In this document: positions 50,601 to 58,521 of the stretch, one piece after another
Numbering within the stretch: position 1 is the first letter of the stretch
How the letters are laid out: the number at the start of each line of letters is the position of its first letter
NCBI GenBank assembly: GCA_016303065.1
Contig: JAEDMJ010000005.1
Span: 6,837 to 70,836, forward strand
From: Clostridiales bacterium
GTDB taxonomy: Bacteria > Bacillota > Clostridia > Oscillospirales > QAMX01
DNA: 64,000 bases
Direction: 5' to 3'
Notes under the pieces: generated by a model
Databases searched by the model: none
The model's input: the letters and a program-made list of their open reading frames with translations, nothing else
Told to the model about the DNA's origin: nothing
Translations under genes and position numbers: made by a program

Positions 50601-51815
50601 TTATTGTACGACGGTAAGAGTGTCTTCGGAGAAGAGAACTGCGTACCCGCCGCGTATCACCGCGATATTTATGATGTCTGAATCCTGGGATATTATCCGT
50701 TCAACGCCCAGGTCCGTGTTGTAGAGCGTCGCGGATTTCCCGGTCAGAACTCCGAGGAACCCGTTTGAAGCGTGGAGGGCGAGAACGTCCTCGTTGATCG
50801 TGACTTCGGAGCTGAGCTTTCCGGCGGAATCGACGTGGAGAAGGGAGTATTTTTCGGTGAGGCTGAAGGGGGCCAGAAGAATGAAAACCCCTCCGCTCCC
50901 GTCCGGGGAATAGCCGCAGACCGGATGGTCAAAGGTTTTGATGGCCGTGAGAGACCCGGTCACGTCCGCAAAGGCCGCGCCGCGGTCGGTCATGGCGGTA
51001 AAGCCTTCGGAGGAGGCCCAGAGCTCCGTCGGAACGGAGAGCCCCAGTTCGATGGAGTTTGCGATCCCCTCTGCGCCCACGTTGAAGAGAAGTATCCTTC
51101 CGAAAAGGTCGCCGTCCTGCTCGAAAACGACAGTCGCGCCGCACACGGCGCTTTCATCATGGTATGCTGCGGAGATGCAGTAGTATTCCGAATTGTACCA
51201 TTTGTAGACCGGAGAAAAGCTCCTGTCGTACACCGAGAGGAGGGAAATATAGCCGTCGGCTTCGCTTATTACGGCGCAGACGCCGCTGTTGCTGACGGAG
51301 GCGGAGATGATCTTTCCGTCCGCTTCCGAAGAGGAAACGAGGCCGTCGTCGTCAAAAAGCATGAGTGAGTTTCCAAGGCGGTCATACACGAGAAGGTATT
51401 TCTCCGAGACGGAAATGGCGGGGGAGGAAAACACGGCGTTTTGGCTGAAACCGCTTCTGCCGTCAACCGTGGCATAGCGGACGGACGTGGTCGTTGCAAT
51501 GGCAAGCCCCTTGTCAAAAGCCGCGAAGACCGAGCTGTTTCCGGTGACGATGTCCGCCGCGCCTCCGATCTTTGTGATCGTGTTTCCGGAAGAGCGGATG
51601 TCGACATAGTCGCGAACGGACTCGGGAGAAAGCCTGTCCCAGAAAGTGACGAGAAATACCGCCGAGGACACGGCGACCGCAGTCAGAATGACAAGTATGA
51701 CCGCCGTGATTATGCGCGACTTTCGCCGCGCTTTGCGCCGCCGGAGAGAAAGCTCGTCTTCAAGCCTTGTTACGGCGTCATTGGCGGTGGAGTTTTGTTC
51801 CGTTTCGTCGTTCAT
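50601..51815 (-). CDS. DUF5711-type membrane-anchored beta-propeller protein
   Basis: A 404-residue protein. A charged cytoplasmic N-terminus (1-35), one transmembrane helix (about 36-60) and an extracytoplasmic domain built from repeated four-stranded units (SVRYATVDGRSGF, KYLLVYDRLGNSLMLFDDDG and so on), consistent with a seven-bladed propeller. The pattern matches DUF5711 proteins, which are common next to CvpA-like genes in Clostridia. Function unknown. It starts nine bases after truA. Confidence 0.75.
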   Translation of the reverse strand: MNDETEQNSTANDAVTRLEDELSLRRRKARRKSRIITAVILVILTAVAVSSAVFLVTFWDRLSPESVRDYVDIRSSGNTITKIGGAADIVTGNSSVFAAFDKGLAIATTTSVRYATVDGRSGFSQNAVFSSPAISVSEKYLLVYDRLGNSLMLFDDDGLVSSSEADGKIISASVSNSGVCAVISEADGYISLLSVYDRSFSPVYKWYNSEYYCISAAYHDESAVCGATVVFEQDGDLFGRILLFNVGAEGIANSIELGLSVPTELWASSEGFTAMTDRGAAFADVTGSLTAIKTFDHPVCGYSPDGSGGVFILLAPFSLTEKYSLLHVDSAGKLSSEVTINEDVLALHASNGFLGVLTGKSATLYNTDLGVERIISQDSDIINIAVIRGGYAVLFSEDTLTVVQ

Positions 51816-51824
51816 TTGAAAACC

Positions 51825-52613
51825 TCAGAAAAACAGTCTTACATTTCGGTCGATGCCGTCGAGTCCCGGTTCGTCGCCGTACCAGACGCGCTCAAGCCGC
51901 AGACCGCAGGCGGGAAGGGTTATTCCGGCGCAGGTTCTGTCGCCGGAGAGCAAAAGCCCGGAGACGTCGTCCGCCGAGAGCTTTCCTTCGCTCACCGAAA
52001 CGAGAGTTCCGGCGATTATTCTGACCATGTTGTAGAGAAATCCGTCGGCACAGATCCGGATTTCCGCGGCTTCCGCGGTTCCGGACACGGTGCAGTAGTG
52101 CACCGTGCGGACGGGACTTCGGACGGCGCTTCCCGAAGCGCAGAATGCGGAAAAGTCGTGGGTGCCTTCGATGAGCTTCGCCGCTTCGCACATTTTCCGT
52201 ATGTCGAGGGGGTAGGGGCGGAACGCCGCGCGGGAGCGCTCGAAAGGGATCGGAAGAAAGCTGTGATACAGCCGGTAGACGTACTCCTTTTTTATGCAGG
52301 AAAAGCGGGCGTGGAATCCGTTGGGGACCACGGCGGCTTTTCGGACGGAAATATCGTCGGGGAGAAAAGCGTGGATCGCCATTGGAAATCTTTCCGGAGG
52401 GATCCGCATTTCGGTCCGGAAGCTTGCAACGTAGGACACGGCGGAGACGCCGGCGTCGGTTCTTCCGCATCCGGCAAGCTCGGGGAGCGGCGGCGCGCCG
52501 GTGGCGCGGGCAATGGCGCGGGAGAGCGTTTCCTGGACGGTGACGGCGTTTTTCTGCGTCTGCCATCCGTGGTATGCTGCGCCGTCGTAGCAGAGTTCGA
52601 TGCCGAGCGTCAT
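51825..52613 (-). CDS. truA: tRNA pseudouridine(38-40) synthase
   Basis: A 262-residue synthase. The catalytic Asp is in GCGRTDAGVSAV (near 50), and LCYDGAAYHGWQTQ at the N-terminus and FCASGSAVRSPVRTV are conserved family blocks. It modifies U38-U40 in the anticodon arm of many tRNAs. Its position directly after ecfT is a widely conserved gene order in Bacillota (ecfA1-ecfA2-ecfT-truA). It overlaps the ecfT stop by four bases. Confidence 0.94.
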   Translation of the reverse strand: MTLGIELCYDGAAYHGWQTQKNAVTVQETLSRAIARATGAPPLPELAGCGRTDAGVSAVSYVASFRTEMRIPPERFPMAIHAFLPDDISVRKAAVVPNGFHARFSCIKKEYVYRLYHSFLPIPFERSRAAFRPYPLDIRKMCEAAKLIEGTHDFSAFCASGSAVRSPVRTVHYCTVSGTAEAAEIRICADGFLYNMVRIIAGTLVSVSEGKLSADDVSGLLLSGDRTCAGITLPACGLRLERVWYGDEPGLDGIDRNVRLFF

Positions 52614-53416
52614 ATTCCGAACCTTCCGAGAACGATGACAGCGGCGAGAAAAACCGCAAATATGACGAGCGCGACATAGTCGCGTGCGGAAGCGCGCATG
52701 ATCTTGTAGCGGGTGCGTCCCTCTCCTCCGCGGTAGCAGCGGCTCTCCATTGCCGTGGCGAGTTCGTCGGCGCGGCGGAACGCGCTCACAAAGAGCGGGA
52801 TGAGAAGGGGAATGAGCGCGCGGGCGCGGCGGACGATGTTTCCGCTGTCAAAGTCCGCGCCGCGGGATTTCTGGGCGGACATGATCTTGTCGGTCTCTTC
52901 GATGAGAGTCGGGATAAAGCGGAGGGCAATGCTCATCATCATTGCAAGCTCATGTACCGGAATGCGCAGCTTTTTAAGCGGCGAGCAGAGCAGCTCTATG
53001 GCGTCGGTAAGCATGATCGGCGATGTGGTATAGGTGAGCATGGACGTTCCGATTATAAGAAACACGATGCGCAGGACCATCTTCAATGCGAACAGAACGC
53101 CTTCGCGGCTTATCGTGATAAACTTCCACTGGAACCAGACGGTTTCGCCGTCGGTGAAAAAGAGGTTCAGCACCGCCGTGAACACGATAAAAATCAGTAT
53201 GGCTCTGAGGCTTTTGAAAATGAGCCTCGGAGAGATCCGGGAGTTCAGAACGATGAACAGGAGCAATCCGAAAATGAGGGCATAGCTGGCAAAGGTTTTT
53301 GCACAGAAGACGATGGCGATGAAAAGTCCGGTCAGAATAAGCTTGAAACGCGGGTCGATCCGGTGGACAATGGAATTTCCGGGGAAAAACTGCCCGAGAG
53401 TTATGTCTTTAAGCAT
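52610..53416 (-). CDS. ecfT: ECF transporter transmembrane subunit EcfT
   Basis: A 268-residue integral membrane coupling protein with about five helices. The two coupling helices carry the Ala-Arg-Gly motifs: QKSRGADFD near 178 and AMESRCYRGGEGR near 215, which dock into the EcfA ATPases. It holds the exchangeable S subunits, one of which may be the partial gene at the left end of the window. Its start overlaps the ecfA2 stop. Confidence 0.93.
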   Translation of the reverse strand: MLKDITLGQFFPGNSIVHRIDPRFKLILTGLFIAIVFCAKTFASYALIFGLLLFIVLNSRISPRLIFKSLRAILIFIVFTAVLNLFFTDGETVWFQWKFITISREGVLFALKMVLRIVFLIIGTSMLTYTTSPIMLTDAIELLCSPLKKLRIPVHELAMMMSIALRFIPTLIEETDKIMSAQKSRGADFDSGNIVRRARALIPLLIPLFVSAFRRADELATAMESRCYRGGEGRTRYKIMRASARDYVALVIFAVFLAAVIVLGRFGI

Positions 53417-54273
53417 CAGACTTCCCTCCCTTTGAGCTTCATTATCGCCTTTGCGGCGGATTCAACGTCGAGAACGGAGGCGTCGGCGTCAAATCCGCGG
53501 TCGCGGAGCATGTGCATCACGCGTGAGACAAAGGGAAGGCGAAGTCCGGCGTCTTCGATTGCCGCGCGGTTGGAAAAGACCTCTTTCGGGGTCCCGTTGA
53601 GCTGTATGCGCCCGTCCCCCATGACGACGATCCTGTCGGCAATGCGCGCCACGTCGTCCATGCTGTGGGAGACGATGACTGCCGCCGTGTCGCCGGAGGC
53701 GAGATATGCTCTGACATGGTCGAAAATCTCGTCGCGCCCGCGCGGGTCAAGTCCGGCGGCGGGTTCGTCGAGAATGAGAAGCCTGGGCTTCATGGCGATG
53801 ACGCCGGCAATGGCAACGCGGCGTTTTTGCCCTCCGGAAAGCTCGAAGGGGGACTTTTTCAGCGTTTCCGCGGAGAGCCCGACGGTGTCTGCGGCTTCGC
53901 GCACCCGCAGGGCGACTTCATCCTCGGAAAGCCCCATGTTCTTCGGGCCGAAAGCGATGTCCTTTTCGACGGTGTCCTCAAAAAGCTGGTATTCGGGGAA
54001 CTGGAACACGAGTCCGACCTTGAAACGGATGCGGCGGATTTTTTTCGGCTCGTTCCAGATATCTTCCCCGTCGACGAAGACCTTTCCGGAGGTGGGGCGG
54101 AGAAGACCGTTGAAATGGCTGATGAGAGTTGATTTTCCTGAGCCGGTGCGGCCGATTATTCCCGTGAGCGTTCCTGCTTCGATGGAGAGCGACACATCGT
54201 CCAGAGCGCGGTGCTCAAAGGGGCTTTTGGGACTGTAAATATGGCTGAGGTTTTCGGTTCGGAGTATTTCCAT
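53416..54273 (-). CDS. ecfA2: ECF transporter ATPase subunit EcfA2
   Basis: A 285-residue ABC ATPase. Walker A is GRTGSGKSTLISHFNGLL (near 40), Q-loop VFQFPEYQLFEDTV, signature ELSGGQKRRVAIAG and Walker B LLILDEPAAGLDP. The FPEYQLF Q-loop is typical of EcfA2. It pairs with EcfA1 to power vitamin uptake. The start is ATG 54273, in a TAATG overlap with the ecfA1 stop, after AAGGGAG; the frame is open 17 codons further back but without a site. Confidence 0.92.
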   Translation of the reverse strand: MEILRTENLSHIYSPKSPFEHRALDDVSLSIEAGTLTGIIGRTGSGKSTLISHFNGLLRPTSGKVFVDGEDIWNEPKKIRRIRFKVGLVFQFPEYQLFEDTVEKDIAFGPKNMGLSEDEVALRVREAADTVGLSAETLKKSPFELSGGQKRRVAIAGVIAMKPRLLILDEPAAGLDPRGRDEIFDHVRAYLASGDTAAVIVSHSMDDVARIADRIVVMGDGRIQLNGTPKEVFSNRAAIEDAGLRLPFVSRVMHMLRDRGFDADASVLDVESAAKAIMKLKGREV

Positions 54274-55136
54274 TACTTTTCGCTCCCTTCCGAGTCCAGC
54301 CAGCGGCAGATCATTTCGACGCATTCTTCGTCGCTGAGCGGGAAGCCTTCGACGCCGGCGCCGAGAGCGCGCAGTTTTGCCGCGAGCCGAACGGATGCCG
54401 GAGCGTCGAGCCCCACCTTCTTGAGCCCTTCAATGTCGGTGAGCACCTCTTCGGGCGTTCCGTCCAGGTGTATTTTCCCGGAGCAGAGAACGACGATCCT
54501 GTCGGCACGGGCAGCTTCGCTCATGTGATGGGTGATCAGAACGATTGTGAGCCCGTATTCTTTTCTCAGAGCTTCGATGGTGTCAAGGACTTCTTCCCTC
54601 CCGCGGGGGTCGAGCATTGCGGTCGGCTCGTCGAGGACGATGCATTCCGGGCGCATTGCCAAAACTCCGGCGATTGCTACGCGCTGTTTCTGACCGCCGG
54701 ACAAAAGGTGGGGAGCGCGGTCGCGGTATTCGTACATTCCGACGGAACGCAGGGAAACCTCAACGCGCTTTACTATCTCTTCCCGCGCCAGTCCGAGGTT
54801 TTCCGGGGCAAAGGCCACGTCCTCTTCCACGAGTGAGGCGATTATCTGGTTGTCGGGGTTCTGGAACACCATGCCGACCTTTCGGCGTATGTCGAAAATA
54901 TTGTTCTCGTCGGAGGTGTCGAGACCGTCGACGAAAACTTTTCCGCCCATCGGAAGATAAATTCCGTTGAAGTGGCGGGCGAGCGTCGATTTTCCGCTTC
55001 CATTGTGTCCGAGAACCGCAGTGAAGCTTCCGCGCTCTATTTCAAGGCTGACATCGTCAAGAGCAAGCCGCACAACTCCGGCTTCCTCCGTGTCATAGGA
55101 GTATTTCAAGTTTTCAGTTCGGATTATCGAGTGCAT
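54273..55136 (-). CDS. ecfA1: ECF transporter ATPase subunit EcfA1
   Basis: A 287-residue ABC ATPase. Walker A GHNGSGKSTLARHFNG (near 42), Q-loop VFQNPDNQIIASLVEEDVAF, signature LLSGGQKQRVAIAGVLA and Walker B CIVLDEPTAMLDP. The NPDNQ Q-loop marks the EcfA1 type. ATG 55136 is used; GTG/ATG codons upstream are possible because AGGAG lies 11 bases before it. It begins the ecfA1-ecfA2-ecfT-truA series and follows a methyltransferase gene after 72 bases. Confidence 0.92.
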   Translation of the reverse strand: MHSIIRTENLKYSYDTEEAGVVRLALDDVSLEIERGSFTAVLGHNGSGKSTLARHFNGIYLPMGGKVFVDGLDTSDENNIFDIRRKVGMVFQNPDNQIIASLVEEDVAFAPENLGLAREEIVKRVEVSLRSVGMYEYRDRAPHLLSGGQKQRVAIAGVLAMRPECIVLDEPTAMLDPRGREEVLDTIEALRKEYGLTIVLITHHMSEAARADRIVVLCSGKIHLDGTPEEVLTDIEGLKKVGLDAPASVRLAAKLRALGAGVEGFPLSDEECVEMICRWLDSEGSEK

Positions 55137-55208
55137 CCTGGGCGTTTCTCCTGGGGTCCCCGCCAAAACCGCGCCGGGGGCCGACTTTCTTGTTTTTTTA
55201 GGATCCCT

Positions 55209-56072
55209 TTATCTGCGCCAGCGCGCGGTGCTTCCCGCGGGAAGCGCAAGACCGCTGGCGGTGACGGGAAGGCCGATTTCGGCGCATTCGGTGACGCCGC
55301 CGAATTGCTTTTCGACACAGTTTCTGAGTATATATCCCGCGGACCATGCGGAGAGCCCCGTGGAATAGGAGTTTACGATCATAAAAAGCGGATCGTCGGT
55401 CAAAAGCGCGCGCGCTCCGCAAATCAGCCCTTCAAGCGCGTCTTCGATATGCCACACTTCTCCGGACGGACCGCGTCCGTAGGACGGGGGATCCATAATG
55501 ATCCCGTCGTACCTGCTGCCGCGGCGGGCTTCACGTTCGATAAATTTCATGCAGTCGTCGATTATCCAGCGTATCGGTCTGTCTGAAAGTCCGGAAAGGG
55601 CGGCGTTTTCACGGCCGAGGGAGACCATGCCCTTTGCCGCGTCCACGTGGCAGACGCTTGCGCCGTTCATCGCCGCGGAAAGGCTCGCCGCGCCGGTGTA
55701 GGCAAACATATTCAGAATGCGTATCGGCCGTCCGGCGTTTTTGATGAGCTCTCCCGCCCAGTCCCAGTTGACAGCCTGTTCGGGAAAGAGCCCCGTGTGC
55801 TTGAAATTCATGGGACGGACATGAAAGCGGAGCTGTCCGTAACCGATCGTCCAGCGGTCGGGCATTCCGAAGCGCTGCCATTCGCCGCCGCCGCTTTTTG
55901 AACGGATATATCTTCCGTCCGGGCGAGCCCAGTGGATATTTTTCGGGTCGGAGCGCTCCCAAATGGCCTGGGGGTCCGGGCGCACAAGCCAGACGCCGTT
56001 CCAGCACTCGAGCCTCTCGCCGCCGCCGCAGTCGTAAAGTTCATATTCACGCCAACCGTCCGAAATCCACAT
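55209..56072 (-). CDS. Class I SAM-dependent methyltransferase, RlmI-like
   Basis: A 287-residue protein. The SAM-binding core has ILNMFAYTGAASLSAAMNGA (motif I, near 122), the acidic end of strand 2 in HVDAAKGMV, DDC near 170 and the catalytic-loop motif IIMDPPSYGRG (near 193). This pattern matches the RlmI/RlmK-type 23S rRNA methyltransferases and their relatives. An N-terminal PUA domain, as in RlmI, is missing or replaced by a short beta-rich segment, so RNA position is uncertain. It has its own promoter and leads the long minus-strand operon. Confidence 0.85.
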   Translation of the reverse strand: MWISDGWREYELYDCGGGERLECWNGVWLVRPDPQAIWERSDPKNIHWARPDGRYIRSKSGGGEWQRFGMPDRWTIGYGQLRFHVRPMNFKHTGLFPEQAVNWDWAGELIKNAGRPIRILNMFAYTGAASLSAAMNGASVCHVDAAKGMVSLGRENAALSGLSDRPIRWIIDDCMKFIEREARRGSRYDGIIMDPPSYGRGPSGEVWHIEDALEGLICGARALLTDDPLFMIVNSYSTGLSAWSAGYILRNCVEKQFGGVTECAEIGLPVTASGLALPAGSTARWRR

Positions 56073-56118
56073 ATATTCTCCAGAAATTTACTGTATTGAT
56101 ATAATTTGCTGATTAAAC

Positions 56119-56147
56119 ATTATAACACCAAAATGTAAACGAGTCAA
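56119..56147 (-). promoter_or_regulatory. Promoter of the methyltransferase-ecf-truA-clpE operon
   Basis: On the minus strand TTGACT (56142-56147), 17 bases, TATAAT (56119-56124). No further strong promoter is visible before clpE, so it may drive about nine genes. Confidence 0.78.
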
Positions 56148-56352
56148 GACCGGACGCTTTCATTATATGTACATAAGCGGCGGCCCCGGATGCGGCGGCG
56201 CAGGAGGTCTTTGGCGCATTGACGCAAAGTCTGAAAAAGCGCCTGCGCCCGGAACGGACAAAGCCCTGCAGGAAAGCAATCGGGATTTTTGAAATCCGGG
56301 GCAAAACGCAGAAAGTTTTTATTACAAAATAAAAAAATATCATTACAATATC

Positions 56353-56382
56353 TTTACAAATACGGCGGTGATATGATATACT
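56353..56382 (+). promoter_or_regulatory. Promoter ahead of the ABC exporter region
   Basis: TTTACA (56353-56358), 18 bases, TATACT (56377-56382), in an AT-rich stretch, about 50 bases before a small ORF and 340 before the first ABC gene. Confidence 0.55.
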
Positions 56383-56434
56383 TTTTCGTGAAGGCAGGAC
56401 GTCTTGTTTTCTCGCAAAACGGGAGGATGAATTT

Positions 56435-56599
56435 ATGAATCGTCTCCTTGGCCGTATCGGGCCGTGCCCTCCGTTGGGAGTTTTGAAGACACCGGGGGCG
56501 CTTTTCGCTCTTAACCGCCGCCCGACGGAAAAAATTAATACTGATATGCCGTCCAGCGCAGACCGAACCGATAACAGGGGAAGTTTGCGCTGTTTTTGA
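56435..56599 (+). CDS. Small ORF with strong ribosome site upstream of ABC exporters
   Basis: A 54-codon frame starting MNRLLGRIGPCPPLGVLKTP and ending LRCF. It has GGGAGG eight bases before the ATG, the best ribosome site in this gap, and follows the promoter at 56353-56382. It contains two cysteines and a Pro/Gly-rich front half, and matches no family I know. It could be a precursor peptide, a regulatory leader ORF, or chance. Its composition is not clearly protein-like. The rest of the 646-base gap 56073-56718 holds only the two promoters and a GC-rich stem (CCTGCCGC/GCGGCAGG, about 56635-56686). Confidence 0.35.
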   Translation: MNRLLGRIGPCPPLGVLKTPGALFALNRRPTEKINTDMPSSADRTDNRGSLRCF

Positions 56600-56718
56600 T
56601 TTAATCGGAGTTTTTTTCTTTTCGCCGTACATACCTGCCGCATGACTTTGAGCCCGTGTTTTCTCTGAAAAAACGCGGCAGGGTAACTTAAAATATGTTC
56701 AAGCAAAGGACAAATGAT

Positions 56719-58506
56719 ATGAAAACGCTGTTCAGACAAATTGACCGTTTAAGAGTGACATACATTTTCTTTTTAAGGCTGCAGTGGAAGATCAGTAAGA
56801 TCAGTTTTCTTGTTGCGGTTCTGTCCGCACTGCTCACAACAGTAAACTCGCTGGCGGTGGTGATGTTTCCGGGGTTTATTCTGGATTTTTTGGCAAAGGG
56901 AGATCGCCGGAACTTTTTGTACACGGTGATTGTTTTTGCGGCCTGGGAGCTGCTTGTCGCATTCTTTAAGGCTGTTGTGAAGCGGGTTTCAGAGGCTCAA
57001 AACCGAAAAATATCAGACCGGATCAACCACATGCTTGTGGAAAAGGCGACGTCCCTGCGGTATGAACAGCTTGAGTCTCCGGAAATCCTGGAGCTGTATG
57101 AGACGGCAAAAAAGTGTGTGAACGATAACCGAATAACGCAGTTTATGTCGGGCATAATATCGCTCATCTTTTCTTTGGCAGAGCTGATAAGTCTTTTGTA
57201 CGTATTAAAGTCAATGCCTCTGTGGGTGCTGGCCGTCTTTGTTGCCGTGACCGTCGTAAACGCCGTTGTCAATATGGTTATCTCCAAAAATACCGTTGAA
57301 GAGGCGGAAGAAGAGATTCCCGTCTCGCGGGTGATGAGATATTTCAGCTATGAGCTGATAAAACCCGCGTATGCCAAGGAAATGAGAGCCTTTGATCTTG
57401 GAAGCTATGTTTTTAAGCGGCACAGTGAAAGCATTGACGAATTGATTGATATAGAGAAGAAATATTACACAAAAAGGGCTCGGTTCATAAATTACTCCTC
57501 TGTGGCGGGAAAAGCTCTCTCCGTTACGTTTTACATATATTGTATTTTCCGTTTTTACTCGGGGCTTCTCACTGTCGGCGAATTCACCACGAGTCTTAAT
57601 GCCATGTTCAGATTCTCACAGGTCACGAATTCGGCCGTGTCAAAGCTCACGGAAATTTCAACTCGCGGAATCCTTCTTGGGAAGACGATGGACTATCTGA
57701 ATATCACCAGTTCCGCTTTGGGAACAAAGCCCGTTGCTCCCTGGGAGAAGGGCGGAACGATTGAATTTGTGGATGTGTCGTACAGATATCCGAATTCCAA
57801 AGACTACGCCCTGAAAAATGTGAGTCTGACAATTCGTTTTGGGGAGAAGATCTCTGTCGTCGGCCCAAACGGAGCGGGAAAAACGACTTTGATCGGCCTT
57901 ATGCTTGGGTTATTCAGGCCGACGGAGGGAAAGATCCTGTACAACGGTACGGATGTGGAAGAACTCGATTTTGCGGAATACAGGAACAGGTTTTCCGTGC
58001 TCCTCCAGGATTACCAGATATACAATTTTTCGATACTTGAAAACCTGACGTTTTCCGAGAATCCTGCGGATTCGGAGTATGCATCGGCCCTTGAGGCAAT
58101 AGAGAAGATAGGGCTGAAAAATAAAACAGAAGCTCTTCCAAACAAAGAGCGCAGCTTTATTTCGCAGATGTTTGACGAAAACGGTATCAGGCTTTCCGGC
58201 GGGGAGGAACAGAAGCTTGCAATTGCCAGGGCAATATATCAGAATTCGGATATATTTATTCTGGACGAACCGACTTCTGCCCTTTCTCCGGTCAACGAAT
58301 ATGAGATTTACAGGCATTTTGCAGACATAACCGGAGAAAAGACCGTTATGTATATTTCGCACAGGCTGTCAAGCTGCAGTCTGTGCAGCCGCATTATCGT
58401 GTTGAATAACGGAATGCTGACCGAGGATGGATCCCATGCCGAACTGATGAAAAACAACTCGCTTTACGCAAGTATGTACCGGACGCAGGCAGAACTTTTT
58501 ATATAG
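56719..58506 (+). CDS. ABC exporter half-transporter 1
   Basis: A 595-residue type IV ABC exporter half. The membrane domain (about 20-325) has six predicted helices. The ATPase domain has Walker A GPNGAGKTTLIGLMLG (near 383), Q-loop VLLQDYQIYNFS, signature RLSGGEEQKLAIARA, Walker B DIFILDEPTSALSP and switch His in MYISHRLSS. All ATP-site residues are intact. There is no N-terminal C39 peptidase domain, so it does not itself cleave leader peptides. ATG 56719 has AAAGGA 8 bases upstream; ATG 56695 does not. It is followed after 15 bases by a second half, so the two probably form a heterodimer. Confidence 0.9.
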   Translation: MKTLFRQIDRLRVTYIFFLRLQWKISKISFLVAVLSALLTTVNSLAVVMFPGFILDFLAKGDRRNFLYTVIVFAAWELLVAFFKAVVKRVSEAQNRKISDRINHMLVEKATSLRYEQLESPEILELYETAKKCVNDNRITQFMSGIISLIFSLAELISLLYVLKSMPLWVLAVFVAVTVVNAVVNMVISKNTVEEAEEEIPVSRVMRYFSYELIKPAYAKEMRAFDLGSYVFKRHSESIDELIDIEKKYYTKRARFINYSSVAGKALSVTFYIYCIFRFYSGLLTVGEFTTSLNAMFRFSQVTNSAVSKLTEISTRGILLGKTMDYLNITSSALGTKPVAPWEKGGTIEFVDVSYRYPNSKDYALKNVSLTIRFGEKISVVGPNGAGKTTLIGLMLGLFRPTEGKILYNGTDVEELDFAEYRNRFSVLLQDYQIYNFSILENLTFSENPADSEYASALEAIEKIGLKNKTEALPNKERSFISQMFDENGIRLSGGEEQKLAIARAIYQNSDIFILDEPTSALSPVNEYEIYRHFADITGEKTVMYISHRLSSCSLCSRIIVLNNGMLTEDGSHAELMKNNSLYASMYRTQAELFI

Positions 58507-58521
58507 CCGAGGTGACAGAAT

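Noticed and set aside
56167..56292. Gly-rich 41-codon plus-strand ORF (starts MYISGGPGCGGAGG)
   Set aside because: Attractive as a precursor peptide, but has no Shine-Dalgarno sequence and lies upstream of the only likely promoter.
56113..56739. 208-codon minus-strand frame in the exporter leader region
   Set aside because: No ribosome site, basic/Ser-rich random-looking sequence, and it runs against the promoters in the gap.
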